A stretch of DNA of 64,000 nucleotides, from positions 6,607 through 70,606 of the forward strand of contig CAZYRX010000005.1 of NCBI GenBank assembly GCA_964649895.1, written 5' to 3'. The DNA is from Halanaerobium sp964649895. GTDB lineage: Bacteria; Bacillota; Halanaerobiia; Halanaerobiales; Halanaerobiaceae. Below, piece by piece: positions 43,223 through 51,394 of the stretch. How positions within the stretch are numbered: position 1 is the first letter of the stretch; each line of letters begins with the position of its first letter. The translations under genes and the position numbers were made by a program. Under the pieces are notes generated by a model. That model was not told where the DNA came from, ran no database searches, and saw nothing but the letters and a program-made list of their open reading frames with translations.

Positions 43223-44077
43223 TTAGATTAGAGATGTTGCGAAGTTTTGCAATTCAATAAATTCTTTTCTTGAAATTCCTTTATCCCCTGGCAAAATGCC
43301 CGGAGAATTATCACCATGATAATCTGAGCCTCCAGTTATTAGAAGATCCAGCTCTTTAGCAATTTTTTTATATTTCTCAGTAGTTTTTTTATCATGTTTA
43401 GTTTGATAAACTTCTACTCCTTTTAATCCAACATCTTTTAATCTTTCTATTTCTTTTTTATCTAGTGCTTTTCCATGATTAATTAGGTGAGGATGAGCTA
43501 TCACAGGCACACCACCTGCCTTTAAAATAACTGTAATTGCTTCAACAGGTAATACCTTCTTCTTTTCAACATAAGCCCTTCCTCCTCCACCGATAAATTC
43601 ATCAGTAAAAGCTTGATTTATACTGTCTACATAACTCTTTTCCATTAGTGCTCTTGCTACATGAGGTCTACCTAAACTAACACCAGATGCAAATTTTTTG
43701 ACATCAGAGAATTCAAGGGGATATCCCATATCGGTCAGCTTCTCTATCATTTCATGTGTTCTATCAACTCGAGATTGAAGAATCGCTTCTGTTAATCCAA
43801 GCAGTGAGTCATTTTCTAAATCAATAAAATAACCCAGAATATGATATTCTGCTTCACCTCTATAAGTAGAAATTTCTATACCCGGAACAACTTCAAGCTT
43901 GTATTCTTCTGCAGCTTTTTTGACAGTTTCAACTGCTGTTGTATTATCATGATCAGTAACGGAAATTATTTCTAATCCTAATTCTGAACAGGTTTTAACC
44001 AACTCTTCAGGTGAAGAAGTTCCATCTGAAGCCGTTGTATGCATGTGTAAATCTATTTTTTTCCTATCATTATTCAT
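43223..44077 (-). CDS. PHP-domain phosphoesterase
   Basis: 284 residues. Metal ligands of the PHP fold: DLHMHTTASDG at the N terminus, SVTDHDNTTAVE, PGIEIST, a long insert, VIAHPHLINHG and GGSDYHGDN near the end. This architecture matches the RNase AM/YciV and nucleoside bisphosphate phosphatase family. No polymerase domain. ATG is preceded by AAGGAGAAGG. Terminator-poor gap to icd downstream on the strand. Confidence 0.88.
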   Translation of the reverse strand: MNNDRKKIDLHMHTTASDGTSSPEELVKTCSELGLEIISVTDHDNTTAVETVKKAAEEYKLEVVPGIEISTYRGEAEYHILGYFIDLENDSLLGLTEAILQSRVDRTHEMIEKLTDMGYPLEFSDVKKFASGVSLGRPHVARALMEKSYVDSINQAFTDEFIGGGGRAYVEKKKVLPVEAITVILKAGGVPVIAHPHLINHGKALDKKEIERLKDVGLKGVEVYQTKHDKKTTEKYKKIAKELDLLITGGSDYHGDNSPGILPGDKGISRKEFIELQNFATSLI

Positions 44078-44281
44078 TAACTATCCTTCTCCTTAAATAA
44101 TTTTCATATAATAATTAGTTAAAAAGCTGCTTAACAAAGCCACATAATATTGATTATTATATATTATTCAGATATTTTTAAAATTTTAATAATCCAAATA
44201 ATGCTATCTAAAAATAGCATACAATATTTTTATCAATTATTCTGTTTTAAAAAATACAATTAGGTATATTAAAATATATTA

Positions 44282-45040
44282 TCAAATTCTTCCACTTAGA
44301 TAATACCAGATAAGACCAATCCATTCATGTAAAGCAGACATATTTACTGCTAGAGCTCCTCTACTGGGAAGATAATCAAGCCAACTAAATTTATGATCAT
44401 AGATAAATCCAGAATGAACTGGAATAAATTCTATATCCTGAGCTTGAAATACTGCAGAAGAGCGAAAAATATGATAAGCAGATGTAACCAAATATATTTT
44501 TTTGATATCATTATTATACATCCAATTTTTTATATACCTACCATTTTCATATGTGCTTTGAGCTTTTCCCTCACCTAAATAATCTTCAGCCTCTACCCCA
44601 AATGAAGATAAAAAATCCTCTGCAGCATCAGCTTCGCTTATACTTTCTTGTCCAACAGCAATACCACCAGTATATACTATCTTTGTATTGAGTTCATTAT
44701 ACAATTGATATCCTTTAATGAGTCTCTGGAGGCTGTGAACTGATAACTGAACATTATCTTCACCTTTATAATATATTCCACCACCAAGGACTACAATAGG
44801 ATATTTTTCTTCTGCTGGTACTAAAACATCTTCTGCATAATTTTCTAGGGGCAGCAAAAGCAGCCTAACACCAAAAGCAGTTGACATAAATATTAGAAGA
44901 ACTAGTGTTAAAACTGCCGTTAACTTGATTAATTTAGATTTTGTTTTAAAAAACAAATATAAGCTTAAAATAAAAATTGCTAAAATAAACAATCCTGGAG
45001 GCATTACAAAAGACGCAATAATTTTCTCTAAAGCCAGCAA
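44282..45040 (-). CDS. YdcF/SanA-like DUF218 membrane protein
   Basis: 252 residues. Two N-terminal membrane segments (about 10-30 and 35-60), then a DUF218 domain with PIVVLGGGIYY, RLIKGYQLYNELNTKIVYTGG, QSTYENGRYIKNW and VTSAYHIFRSSAVF. The family includes SanA and ElyC, with roles in envelope integrity. The start TTG 45040 is taken because AAAGGTG is 6 bases upstream; GTG 45049 overlaps that site. The 204-base gap after it (44078-44281) shows nothing. Confidence 0.85.
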   Translation of the reverse strand: MLALEKIIASFVMPPGLFILAIFILSLYLFFKTKSKLIKLTAVLTLVLLIFMSTAFGVRLLLLPLENYAEDVLVPAEEKYPIVVLGGGIYYKGEDNVQLSVHSLQRLIKGYQLYNELNTKIVYTGGIAVGQESISEADAAEDFLSSFGVEAEDYLGEGKAQSTYENGRYIKNWMYNNDIKKIYLVTSAYHIFRSSAVFQAQDIEFIPVHSGFIYDHKFSWLDYLPSRGALAVNMSALHEWIGLIWYYLSGRI

Positions 45041-45056
45041 TAACATCACCTTTCTT

Positions 45057-45081
45057 AAAAAATACCCCGCATCTGCGAGGC
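45057..45081 (-). terminator. Terminator of csoR
   Basis: GCCTCGC / GCGGGGT stem with G-T pairs and loop AGAT, followed by TTTTTT on minus; 12 bases after the csoR stop. Confidence 0.8.
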
Positions 45082-45092
45082 TTTAAAATTAT

Positions 45093-45371
45093 CTAATCAG
45101 TAAATTTATCTATTACATCTATTAATTCAGCTATAATTTCTTCTTCACCCTCTTCTTCATAAATAGCATTCTTTACACAACCATTTACATGTCGATCAAG
45201 AATTTTGAGAGCAACTTTTTTCAATCCACCTCTGCTGGCATTAATCTGAGTTAATATATCTACACAATATTTTTCCTCATCAATCATTCGCTGCAGACCT
45301 CTAATCTGTCCTTCAATTCGACGCAATCTTACTATTAAATTTTCTTTATCTTCAGATGATAATGAATTCAT
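45093..45371 (-). CDS. csoR: CsoR/FrmR-family repressor
   Basis: 92 residues. All-helical DUF156 fold with RLRRIEGQIRGLQRMIDEEKYCVDIL. The Cu(I)-type ligand set C36, H61 and C65 is complete (KYCVD, LDRHVNGC), which favours copper sensing rather than formaldehyde or sulfide types. No copper pump is next to it; it follows two glycosyltransferase genes after 31 bases. ATG has AAAGGGG 8 bases upstream. Target unknown, perhaps its own operon. Confidence 0.85.
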   Translation of the reverse strand: MNSLSSEDKENLIVRLRRIEGQIRGLQRMIDEEKYCVDILTQINASRGGLKKVALKILDRHVNGCVKNAIYEEEGEEEIIAELIDVIDKFTD

Positions 45372-45402
45372 AGCAGCACCCCTTTAATTTAATATCTGCA
45401 AT

Positions 45403-46089
45403 TTAGCTATTATTAAAAATTTTATCCAAATAAAGTCTGCTGTGTTCTGGATAAAAACTGTCTTTTCTAATTTTTAGCAGTTCATTACGAAATAAGAGCA
45501 GCTCATTAAAAGTATCAATATCATACCACTCAGGCAAAAAATGTATTTGCAAATTATGCTCTGCAGCTAATTTTAAAGTTTTAATAAGTACTAAATCACT
45601 ACCCCATTCATTAGAAGCAAAAAGAAATGGATGAGGTGTCTGCATACCAATAAGATAATAACCGCCATCTGCTGCTGGTCCAATCACTAAATCCTTTTCT
45701 TTTAAAGCTGCAACAGCTTCAGTAATAATCTCTGCTGGTAAAGAAGGTAGATCAGAACCTGTTACAATTACGGGTTCATCAGTTTCACTATAGGCTTCAC
45801 TGATTGAGTTATACATCCTTGCTCCAAGATCTTTTCCTTTCTGTAATATAAGATTAAAATTATCCCCAATTAAATCATCAAAAAGATTTTCGCTTCCTTC
45901 AGGTATATAACTTAAAAACAAATCAAGTGTTTGATACTGTTTTTTTATGTTTTCTAACTTATTAGATATATCTTTCAAAAAAGCTCTGTGTAGTTCAGCA
46001 CACTCATCTGGTTTTAGATGTGACTGAAGCCGAGTTTTAGTTTTTCCGGGAATTGGAGCCCTACTCATAAGTACCAAAGCAGCCTTCAA
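45403..46089 (-). CDS. DUF2064 nucleotidyl/glycosyl transferase-like protein (TIGR04282 type)
   Basis: 228 residues. GT-A-like start LVLMSRAPIPGKTKTRLQSHL, with TGSDLPSLPAEIITEA and IGPAADGGYYLIGM; this is the TIGR04282 family, often paired with a TIGR04283 glycosyltransferase as here and named after arsenosugar clusters in other species. TTG 46089 is the start, 8 bases after AGGAGGAG. The partner gene precedes it by 23 bases. The real product is unknown. Confidence 0.78.
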   Translation of the reverse strand: MKAALVLMSRAPIPGKTKTRLQSHLKPDECAELHRAFLKDISNKLENIKKQYQTLDLFLSYIPEGSENLFDDLIGDNFNLILQKGKDLGARMYNSISEAYSETDEPVIVTGSDLPSLPAEIITEAVAALKEKDLVIGPAADGGYYLIGMQTPHPFLFASNEWGSDLVLIKTLKLAAEHNLQIHFLPEWYDIDTFNELLLFRNELLKIRKDSFYPEHSRLYLDKIFNNS

Positions 46090-46112
46090 AATAATCTCCT
46101 CCTGTTTCTAAA

Positions 46113-46802
46113 TTAGCGAACATCTTTATATAACTTTTTTAATTTTTTAGGATTTACACCCATTTTATATAAAATTTTTATTTTATGCATCAATATAATT
46201 GTTTTTAAAATTCCGTGATTTTCCCAGCGTCTTGCTGAAGCGAAAATGTTTTTATCTAAATATAAAAGCTTACCACAGGCGGCCATTTTTTTGGAAAACT
46301 CCCAGTCCTCCATTAATTCTATCTCAGGAAAACCACCGATTTTATGAAAATATTTTTTTCTAATAAAAATACCCTGATCTCCAAAAATTAAATTTAAATA
46401 TTTAGCTCTTAAATTAGAAGACCAGCTTATAAATTTTAACAGTTTATTTGGAGATAAAATTTTGAGATTAAAACAACCACCTATTTTATCTTCTTGTTCA
46501 CTCATTTTTTTTACCAGTAATTCTAAAGCACCTTTTTCAAGTGTTGAATCAGCGTGAAGAAATAATAAAAGAGGTGCAGAAGCAATTTCAGCTCCTCTGT
46601 TAAGCTGTCTTCCTCTTCCTGTAATGCCAGATGCTATTTTCGCACCTGCAGCAGATGCCTCTTCTACTGTATTATCATTACTATTTCCATCAGAAACAAT
46701 TATTTCTGCTTTAACATTTTCACTTTTTATATGATTAATTAATTCAACTATATTTTTTTCTTCATTTAAAGCAGGAATAATAACAGAAATATTATATCTC
46801 AT
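46113..46802 (-). CDS. Family 2 glycosyltransferase (TIGR04283 type)
   Basis: 229 residues. GT2 start SVIIPALNEEKNIVELI, sugar-nucleotide region VSDGNSNDNT, LFLHADSTLEKGA (DxD-like HAD), and GDQGIFIRKKYFHKIGGFPEIELMEDWEFSKKM (acceptor site with ED). This is the TIGR04283 family, usual partner of TIGR04282. Clear arsenic genes (arsM, radical SAM ArsS) are missing from the window. ATG 46802 is preferred to TTG 46805. Confidence 0.82.
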   Translation of the reverse strand: MRYNISVIIPALNEEKNIVELINHIKSENVKAEIIVSDGNSNDNTVEEASAAGAKIASGITGRGRQLNRGAEIASAPLLLFLHADSTLEKGALELLVKKMSEQEDKIGGCFNLKILSPNKLLKFISWSSNLRAKYLNLIFGDQGIFIRKKYFHKIGGFPEIELMEDWEFSKKMAACGKLLYLDKNIFASARRWENHGILKTIILMHKIKILYKMGVNPKKLKKLYKDVR

Positions 46803-46911
46803 CAAAAAACCAGCCTTCCATAATTTAAACTCTCTTTTATTATAGCATATTTCTCTAAAAGTACAAAGGCAACTTTAAGTAATATTTGGATAATATTTTA
46901 TTATAATAGCG

Positions 46912-46935
46912 AAAAAAAAAGAGGAAAAATCCTCT
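46912..46935 (-). terminator. Terminator after the rhodanese remnant
   Basis: AGAGGA / TCCTCT stem, 4-base loop, followed by a run of T on minus (46919-46912). It lies 50 bases after the remnant stop. Confidence 0.8.
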
Positions 46936-46984
46936 CTTTTAATATTTAATTATTGAATTATATATTTAGAAAGATGATAGTAAA

Positions 46985-47104
46985 TTACTCACAATTTTCA
47001 ATTGGTAAATCTGTTTCTGAACTCCACTCTATCCAGGAACCATCATAATTCAGCATACCATCTACACCCAATTTGTTACTTAGTCTTGCAGTAAAATTTA
47101 TTTT
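46985..47104 (-). pseudogene. C-terminal remnant of a rhodanese/sulfurtransferase gene
   Basis: An open frame of about 39 codons with no start of its own. It encodes TARLSNKLGVDGMLNYDGS and WIEWSSETDLPIENCE, which matches the extreme C terminus of thiosulfate sulfurtransferases (helix ending in a YDGSWSEW-like block and LPVE). The active-site loop and all upstream parts are missing; the next gene upstream (nucleoside hydrolase) ends at 47116. It is followed by a good terminator that probably belonged to it. Best read as the stub of a deleted gene. Confidence 0.65.
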
Positions 47105-47115
47105 TCAGTTCTTCT

Positions 47116-48030
47116 TTATTCAGTATCAGAGAATCCCTCAGGTACAATATCTATATTGTCCCAGGCTGAAAAAACAATATCTTTGAATCTTTTGGTATCT
47201 AGAATAGTTGTTGGCAGATTAATAATTTCTGGATCAGCTAGCATACCGTCAGCTTTTTTTGTTTTAATAATACCATGCTCAAGGTCTTCTTCTGTAGATA
47301 CAATTTTTCTTTTATTATATGGAAAAATCTCTGGTGAAATCATGTAAACAGCTGCAACAACATCCCACATATAAAATCCAGATAAACCTATTAGTTCTGA
47401 AGAATAATTATACCATCCTTCTATATTATTTTTTATATAAGCCCTAACAGGCTTATTTTTAGAGCGACTAACTCTTCGCCAAGATTTTTCTCCAAATCTG
47501 GCAGCCAAACACAGGTTACCTGACATTACTGCAACAGGAACTTTTGCTTTTAATACTTTCTCAGCAGCTTCTGGATCACAAGAAAAATTAAGTTCTGGCA
47601 TAATTTCATCACCAATCTGAAGCGGCCCTGTAATACCTCCCATTACTATAACTTCTTTTAGATTATTAAAAAAATCATTATCAATTTTCCAGGCACCATA
47701 AAGATTAGACATAGATCCAACAGCAATTAATGTAATTTCATTTTTGTTATCTGCAGCAGCCTCTGCCAAAAATTCTGCAGCATCCGTATCATAATCTCCG
47801 GCTTCTGCTGCTCCCTTAAAATGTGGAATCTGAACTTCTAAATGAAAATCCTTAAGCATTTTTTCTGTGGTAGAATAAGTATCTTCGACATTACTATTTC
47901 CGAAAACACTTGTTACCCCCATAATTTCAATATCTTTTCTACCCAGAAAAAATAAAAAAGCAAGAGCATCATCAACTTCTTTTTCTTCCAATCCTAATGT
48001 GTTATCACAGTCAAAAAGTACTTTTTTCAT
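47116..48030 (-). CDS. Inosine-uridine preferring nucleoside hydrolase family protein
   Basis: 304 residues. The calcium-binding cluster reads FDCDNTLG and EVDDALAF, a variant of the usual DxDxGxDDAxA with a longer loop; IAVGSMSNLYGAWK, VIVMGGITGP, ELNFSCDPEAAEKVL and MWDVVAAVY (final Asp) complete the site. It cleaves N-glycosidic bonds of nucleosides. ATG follows GGAGG by about 7 bases. The downstream gene has been lost (rhodanese stub). Substrate unknown. Confidence 0.88.
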   Translation of the reverse strand: MKKVLFDCDNTLGLEEKEVDDALAFLFFLGRKDIEIMGVTSVFGNSNVEDTYSTTEKMLKDFHLEVQIPHFKGAAEAGDYDTDAAEFLAEAAADNKNEITLIAVGSMSNLYGAWKIDNDFFNNLKEVIVMGGITGPLQIGDEIMPELNFSCDPEAAEKVLKAKVPVAVMSGNLCLAARFGEKSWRRVSRSKNKPVRAYIKNNIEGWYNYSSELIGLSGFYMWDVVAAVYMISPEIFPYNKRKIVSTEEDLEHGIIKTKKADGMLADPEIINLPTTILDTKRFKDIVFSAWDNIDIVPEGFSDTE

Positions 48031-48194
48031 TTTATCCTCCTCTATTACATCTATAAAATAATAAATTTTATCCCTTTAATTCAATTTCAACAAAAGATAT
48101 TTAATTCCTTCATATATCAATTTAAATAATCAATAAATACATTTTCATCTCTATACAACCTTATTTTCTAATTACTCCAATTTATTAAACTAAG

Positions 48195-48216
48195 AAAAGG
48201 CCCTCAACTGAGGACC
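48195..48216 (-). terminator. Terminator after the phospholipase-C-like gene
   Basis: GGTCCTC / GAGGGCC stem with one G-T pair, loop AGTT, then TTTTCTT on minus; 10 bases after the stop. Confidence 0.82.
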
Positions 48217-48225
48217 ACTAGATGA

Positions 48226-49122
48226 TTATTCTACTTTTTTTCCCAAAAAATCAGTCTTATTAAAATCAGAAACTGCTCTTTCTAAAGAAATATCTCCACT
48301 TAAATAAGCCATTATATTTTCAAAATGACCAATACCTCTATTAAGACTAAAATGATATAAAATATCAAACTGTTTATTTAGTTTTTCAATGTTTTCATCC
48401 CAATAATCTCTTTTTTCCGCTAAATAAAAGTTGTATGATGCAAGGTCAACATCCATAAATTTATTTAGAATAATAAAAAATATATATTTTATTTCTTTGG
48501 GATCATAAAAAATCTTAAGAAAATTTTTAAAATCCTTGTATGAATTTTTTATTATTTCAGCTGACATTTTTTTATCAGACAATTTAGGATAAAGAAATGT
48601 ATAGAACTCAATTATTTCTTCCATTCCATTTTGATAATTAATATAATTAAGCGGATTTAATTTCAAAACATTTTTATTTAACTTTTTTTCAACAATATAT
48701 TTATCTAGTTTCATTTCAAATAGTTTATGTCTTGATTCTTGACCACAATTTTTTAAAACAAATGGGTGACAAACAGAATCAACTGCAAAATGAGCTGCAA
48801 AACCAAAAAGATAGATAAGCAGATTTTTCTTTTTCTCAGAAACAGGCATCTCTTCTTTTTCTAAAATATCCCTATATTTATAGTAGAGCAGCAGATTTCT
48901 AAAAATAATTTCACCAGAACTGTGATGTATTAGTTCTGCTTGGGAAGGTCCTTCTTTATTTTTTATCCAGGGCCAAAATTCATTATAGAAAAAGGGATCA
49001 GGTCCCTGACAGGCAAAGTTAAAAAGTTTTTGATTTCCATCTATAAGCTTCTTTATTTTTTCATCTTTAATTCTATTTTTAATCTCATTTCCAGCTATGA
49101 TGTGAGTCCAAAAATCAGGCAT
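48226..49122 (-). CDS. Zinc-dependent phospholipase C family protein
   Basis: 298 residues. N terminus MPDFWTHIIAGNEI with the conserved His, NFACQGPDPFFY (Asp), LIHHSSG (His) and AAHFAVDSVCHPFV (His-Asp-His) give a full set of metal ligands of the Zn_dep_PLPC family. No signal peptide is seen, so it is probably cytoplasmic, unlike secreted clostridial enzymes. ATG 49122 follows AAGGAGG by 6 bases; it overlaps the MFS gene end by 8 bases. Actual substrate unknown. Confidence 0.85.
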   Translation of the reverse strand: MPDFWTHIIAGNEIKNRIKDEKIKKLIDGNQKLFNFACQGPDPFFYNEFWPWIKNKEGPSQAELIHHSSGEIIFRNLLLYYKYRDILEKEEMPVSEKKKNLLIYLFGFAAHFAVDSVCHPFVLKNCGQESRHKLFEMKLDKYIVEKKLNKNVLKLNPLNYINYQNGMEEIIEFYTFLYPKLSDKKMSAEIIKNSYKDFKNFLKIFYDPKEIKYIFFIILNKFMDVDLASYNFYLAEKRDYWDENIEKLNKQFDILYHFSLNRGIGHFENIMAYLSGDISLERAVSDFNKTDFLGKKVE

Positions 49123-50395
49123 TTTTTCCTCCTTTTGCTTCAAGTCTGCCTTTTTCGACATCAACTCTGCTTAAAAGAAAGATTCCTGCAATAAAAAACA
49201 ATGCTATAACAGCAATTCCATTTCTACTTGATCCTGTAATTTGAGCAGTATAAGCAAAAACTGTTGGTCCAATCACAGCAGCAAATTTACTTGAAACACC
49301 AAAAAAACCAAAAAATTCAGCAGATTTTTTCTCTGGAACCATTGCCCCATATAAAGAACGACTTAAAGCCTGTGCCCCTCCCTGAACCATACCAACTGCT
49401 GCTGCAAGTATCCAGAAATCAAGTGCACTATTCAAAAAATACCCATAAAAAGTGATTACAGTATAAACAATAAGTGTAATATATATACCTTTTTTTGCAG
49501 TAATCCAGCCTGCTATTTTACCAAATAATAAAGCAAATGGTATACCAACAAACTGGGTTAAAAGTAGTGCACCTATTAAATCTGATTGATCAATACCAAC
49601 TTCTCTCCCATAAATTGCTGCCATTCTGATAATTGTACCTATACCATCATTATAAAGCCAGAATGCAAGTAGAAATTTCCATAGTTCTCTATATTTTCTA
49701 ATATTAATAAAAGTATTTTTTAATCTAGAAAAAGCCATTTCAGTATATTTTTTTAATTTTAATTTTTCTACCCTTCGCTCCGCATCTGGTAGATACTTAA
49801 ATGCGGGCAGTGAGAATATAAACCACCAGATTGCTACAGTCAAAAATGCCATTTGAGTAGCAGCTGTTACAGATTCAATACCAAATAAATCCGGATTTGT
49901 AATCATAAATAAATTTAAAGCCAGCAGTAGACCTCCTCCAAAATAACCAGCTGCATAACCAAGACTTGATATTGAATCAATAGATTTATGATCACTTATG
50001 TCAGTCAAAAAGCCATCATAAAAAACATTTGCACCAGAAAATCCAATATTAGCAATAATAAAAAACAGTGACGCAAGAAGATAACCACCCTGATTAACAA
50101 AATATAAAAGTGCAGTACCGCCAACCCCAATTACCACAAAGATCTTTAAAAATGATTTTTTAGAATCTGAATAATCAGCAGCTGCTCCTAAAACAGGGGC
50201 AATAATTGCAATAATTATCATTGCTGCAGTCTGAGTATAACCCCAATAAGAGGTTGCTAAGTTACCAGGTAAATTAACACCAGCAACATCTTTATAAAAA
50301 ATAGGCAGAACAGCAGCTAAAACAACAGTTGCAAAAGCTGAATTCCCCCAATCATATAAGGCCCAGGCATAAACAGTCTTCTTGCTTTTTTCCAT
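49115..50395 (-). CDS. MFS transporter of the Atg22/UMF1-like type
   Basis: 426 residues with 11-12 membrane segments. WALYDWGNSAFATVVLAAVLPIFYK near the start and FLLAFWLYNDGIGTIIRMAAIYG, then VGMVQGGAQALSRSLYGAMVPEKKSAEFFGFF are typical of the vacuole effluxer Atg22-like MFS family. Substrate may be amino acids or other small molecules; not determined. Coupled by overlap to the phospholipase-like gene. ATG follows AGGTGG. Confidence 0.88.
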   Translation of the reverse strand: MEKSKKTVYAWALYDWGNSAFATVVLAAVLPIFYKDVAGVNLPGNLATSYWGYTQTAAMIIIAIIAPVLGAAADYSDSKKSFLKIFVVIGVGGTALLYFVNQGGYLLASLFFIIANIGFSGANVFYDGFLTDISDHKSIDSISSLGYAAGYFGGGLLLALNLFMITNPDLFGIESVTAATQMAFLTVAIWWFIFSLPAFKYLPDAERRVEKLKLKKYTEMAFSRLKNTFINIRKYRELWKFLLAFWLYNDGIGTIIRMAAIYGREVGIDQSDLIGALLLTQFVGIPFALLFGKIAGWITAKKGIYITLIVYTVITFYGYFLNSALDFWILAAAVGMVQGGAQALSRSLYGAMVPEKKSAEFFGFFGVSSKFAAVIGPTVFAYTAQITGSSRNGIAVIALFFIAGIFLLSRVDVEKGRLEAKGGKNA

Positions 50396-50435
50396 AATTA
50401 TCCACCTTTTGTCTGTTTTTAATTTTAAAAATATT

Positions 50436-50870
50436 TTAGTGATTAGATAATTTATTTTCTAATTTAAGCTTAAAACGCTTATCATCTTTATCAGTTCTTT
50501 TCTTATGTGTAGTATGGCGGCCGGTTTTTCTTCTCTCTTTAAAATGGATATGTCTCTGCAGCAATAATCTTTCTATATTCTTATCTGTAAACTCTCTTCC
50601 TGAAAAACTTATTACATCAGCCTGTTTTGATAAAGCAAGAGCAGCCAAACCATAATCAGAAGTAACTATAATATCGTCTTTTCTAATATTATTATATAGT
50701 TCCATATCCACAGACTGATATCCTTGATCAACAGTCAAAAGTTTTCCATATTCAAGCTTATGCTGATGATTTAGATCAGTATATACGATTAATTCAGCTT
50801 GATATAACTCTGCAGTTTCTTGAATAATATCGATAACAGGACATCCATCTCCATCTACTAAAATTCTCAT
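50436..50870 (-). CDS. UPF0178/DUF188 family protein (YaiI/YqxD-like)
   Basis: 144 residues. The PIN-like start RILVDGDGCPVIDII, VTSDYGLAALALSKQADVISFSGREFTD and the C-terminal basic stretch HTTHKKRTDKDDKRF are typical. Role is unknown; the fold suggests nuclease ancestry. Start overlaps the KdsC-like gene by 4 bases (ATGA). Confidence 0.88.
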   Translation of the reverse strand: MRILVDGDGCPVIDIIQETAELYQAELIVYTDLNHQHKLEYGKLLTVDQGYQSVDMELYNNIRKDDIIVTSDYGLAALALSKQADVISFSGREFTDKNIERLLLQRHIHFKERRKTGRHTTHKKRTDKDDKRFKLKLENKLSNH

Positions 50871-51367
50871 CTAAATAAACCCAGGACTTTCTCATAATCA
50901 CCTTTTTCTTTCAATAGATAAGTCAAAATTTCTCTAACTGCCCCATTACCTCCCTTAGAATTGGAAATAAAATCTGATATTTCCTTTATCTCTGCAGCAG
51001 CATCTGCCGGACAGCCAGCAAAGGCACATTTATCCATAACAGCAAAGTCATTGAGGTCATCCCCTAAATAAGCTAGGTTTTCATAAGAAAAACTTTTTTC
51101 CTCCATTAACTTTTCTACTGCTTCCTTTTTGTTTCTTATTCCCTGGTAAAGTTCTTTTATTCCTAATTCTTCAGCTCTTCTTGTAACAACCTGAGATTGT
51201 CTCCCTGTCATAATTATTATATCATATCCAAGTTCAATTGTAGAAACAACCATTAGTCCATCTTTTACATCAAAAGATTTAAATTCATTTTTATCATTAT
51301 CTAAATATACCTTTCCATCAGTTAGTGTCCCATCAATGTCTAAAAAAATTGTAGTTATTTTGTCCAA
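50867..51367 (-). CDS. KdsC-like HAD phosphatase (KDO-8-phosphate phosphatase family)
   Basis: 166 residues, a short HAD without a cap. FLDIDGTLTDGKVYLDNDKNEFKSFDVKDGLMV is the KdsC-type motif I; IIMTGRQSQVVTRRAEELGI is motif II; KKEAVEKL (Lys) and LGDDLNDFAVMDKC motif III follow. KdsC makes KDO or related sugars of LPS; related enzymes serve sialic acids. A diderm envelope would fit, but kdsA, kdsB or lpx genes are not in the window. TTG 51367 starts 7 bases after GGGGG. Confidence 0.82.
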   Translation of the reverse strand: MDKITTIFLDIDGTLTDGKVYLDNDKNEFKSFDVKDGLMVVSTIELGYDIIIMTGRQSQVVTRRAEELGIKELYQGIRNKKEAVEKLMEEKSFSYENLAYLGDDLNDFAVMDKCAFAGCPADAAAEIKEISDFISNSKGGNGAVREILTYLLKEKGDYEKVLGLFR

Positions 51368-51394
51368 TTTTATACCCCCATTTTTTAATTTCTG

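Noticed and set aside
45403..46802. Full arsenosugar synthesis operon
   Set aside because: Only the two transferase families are present; arsM, arsS and other arsenic genes are missing, so the pathway name is not supported.
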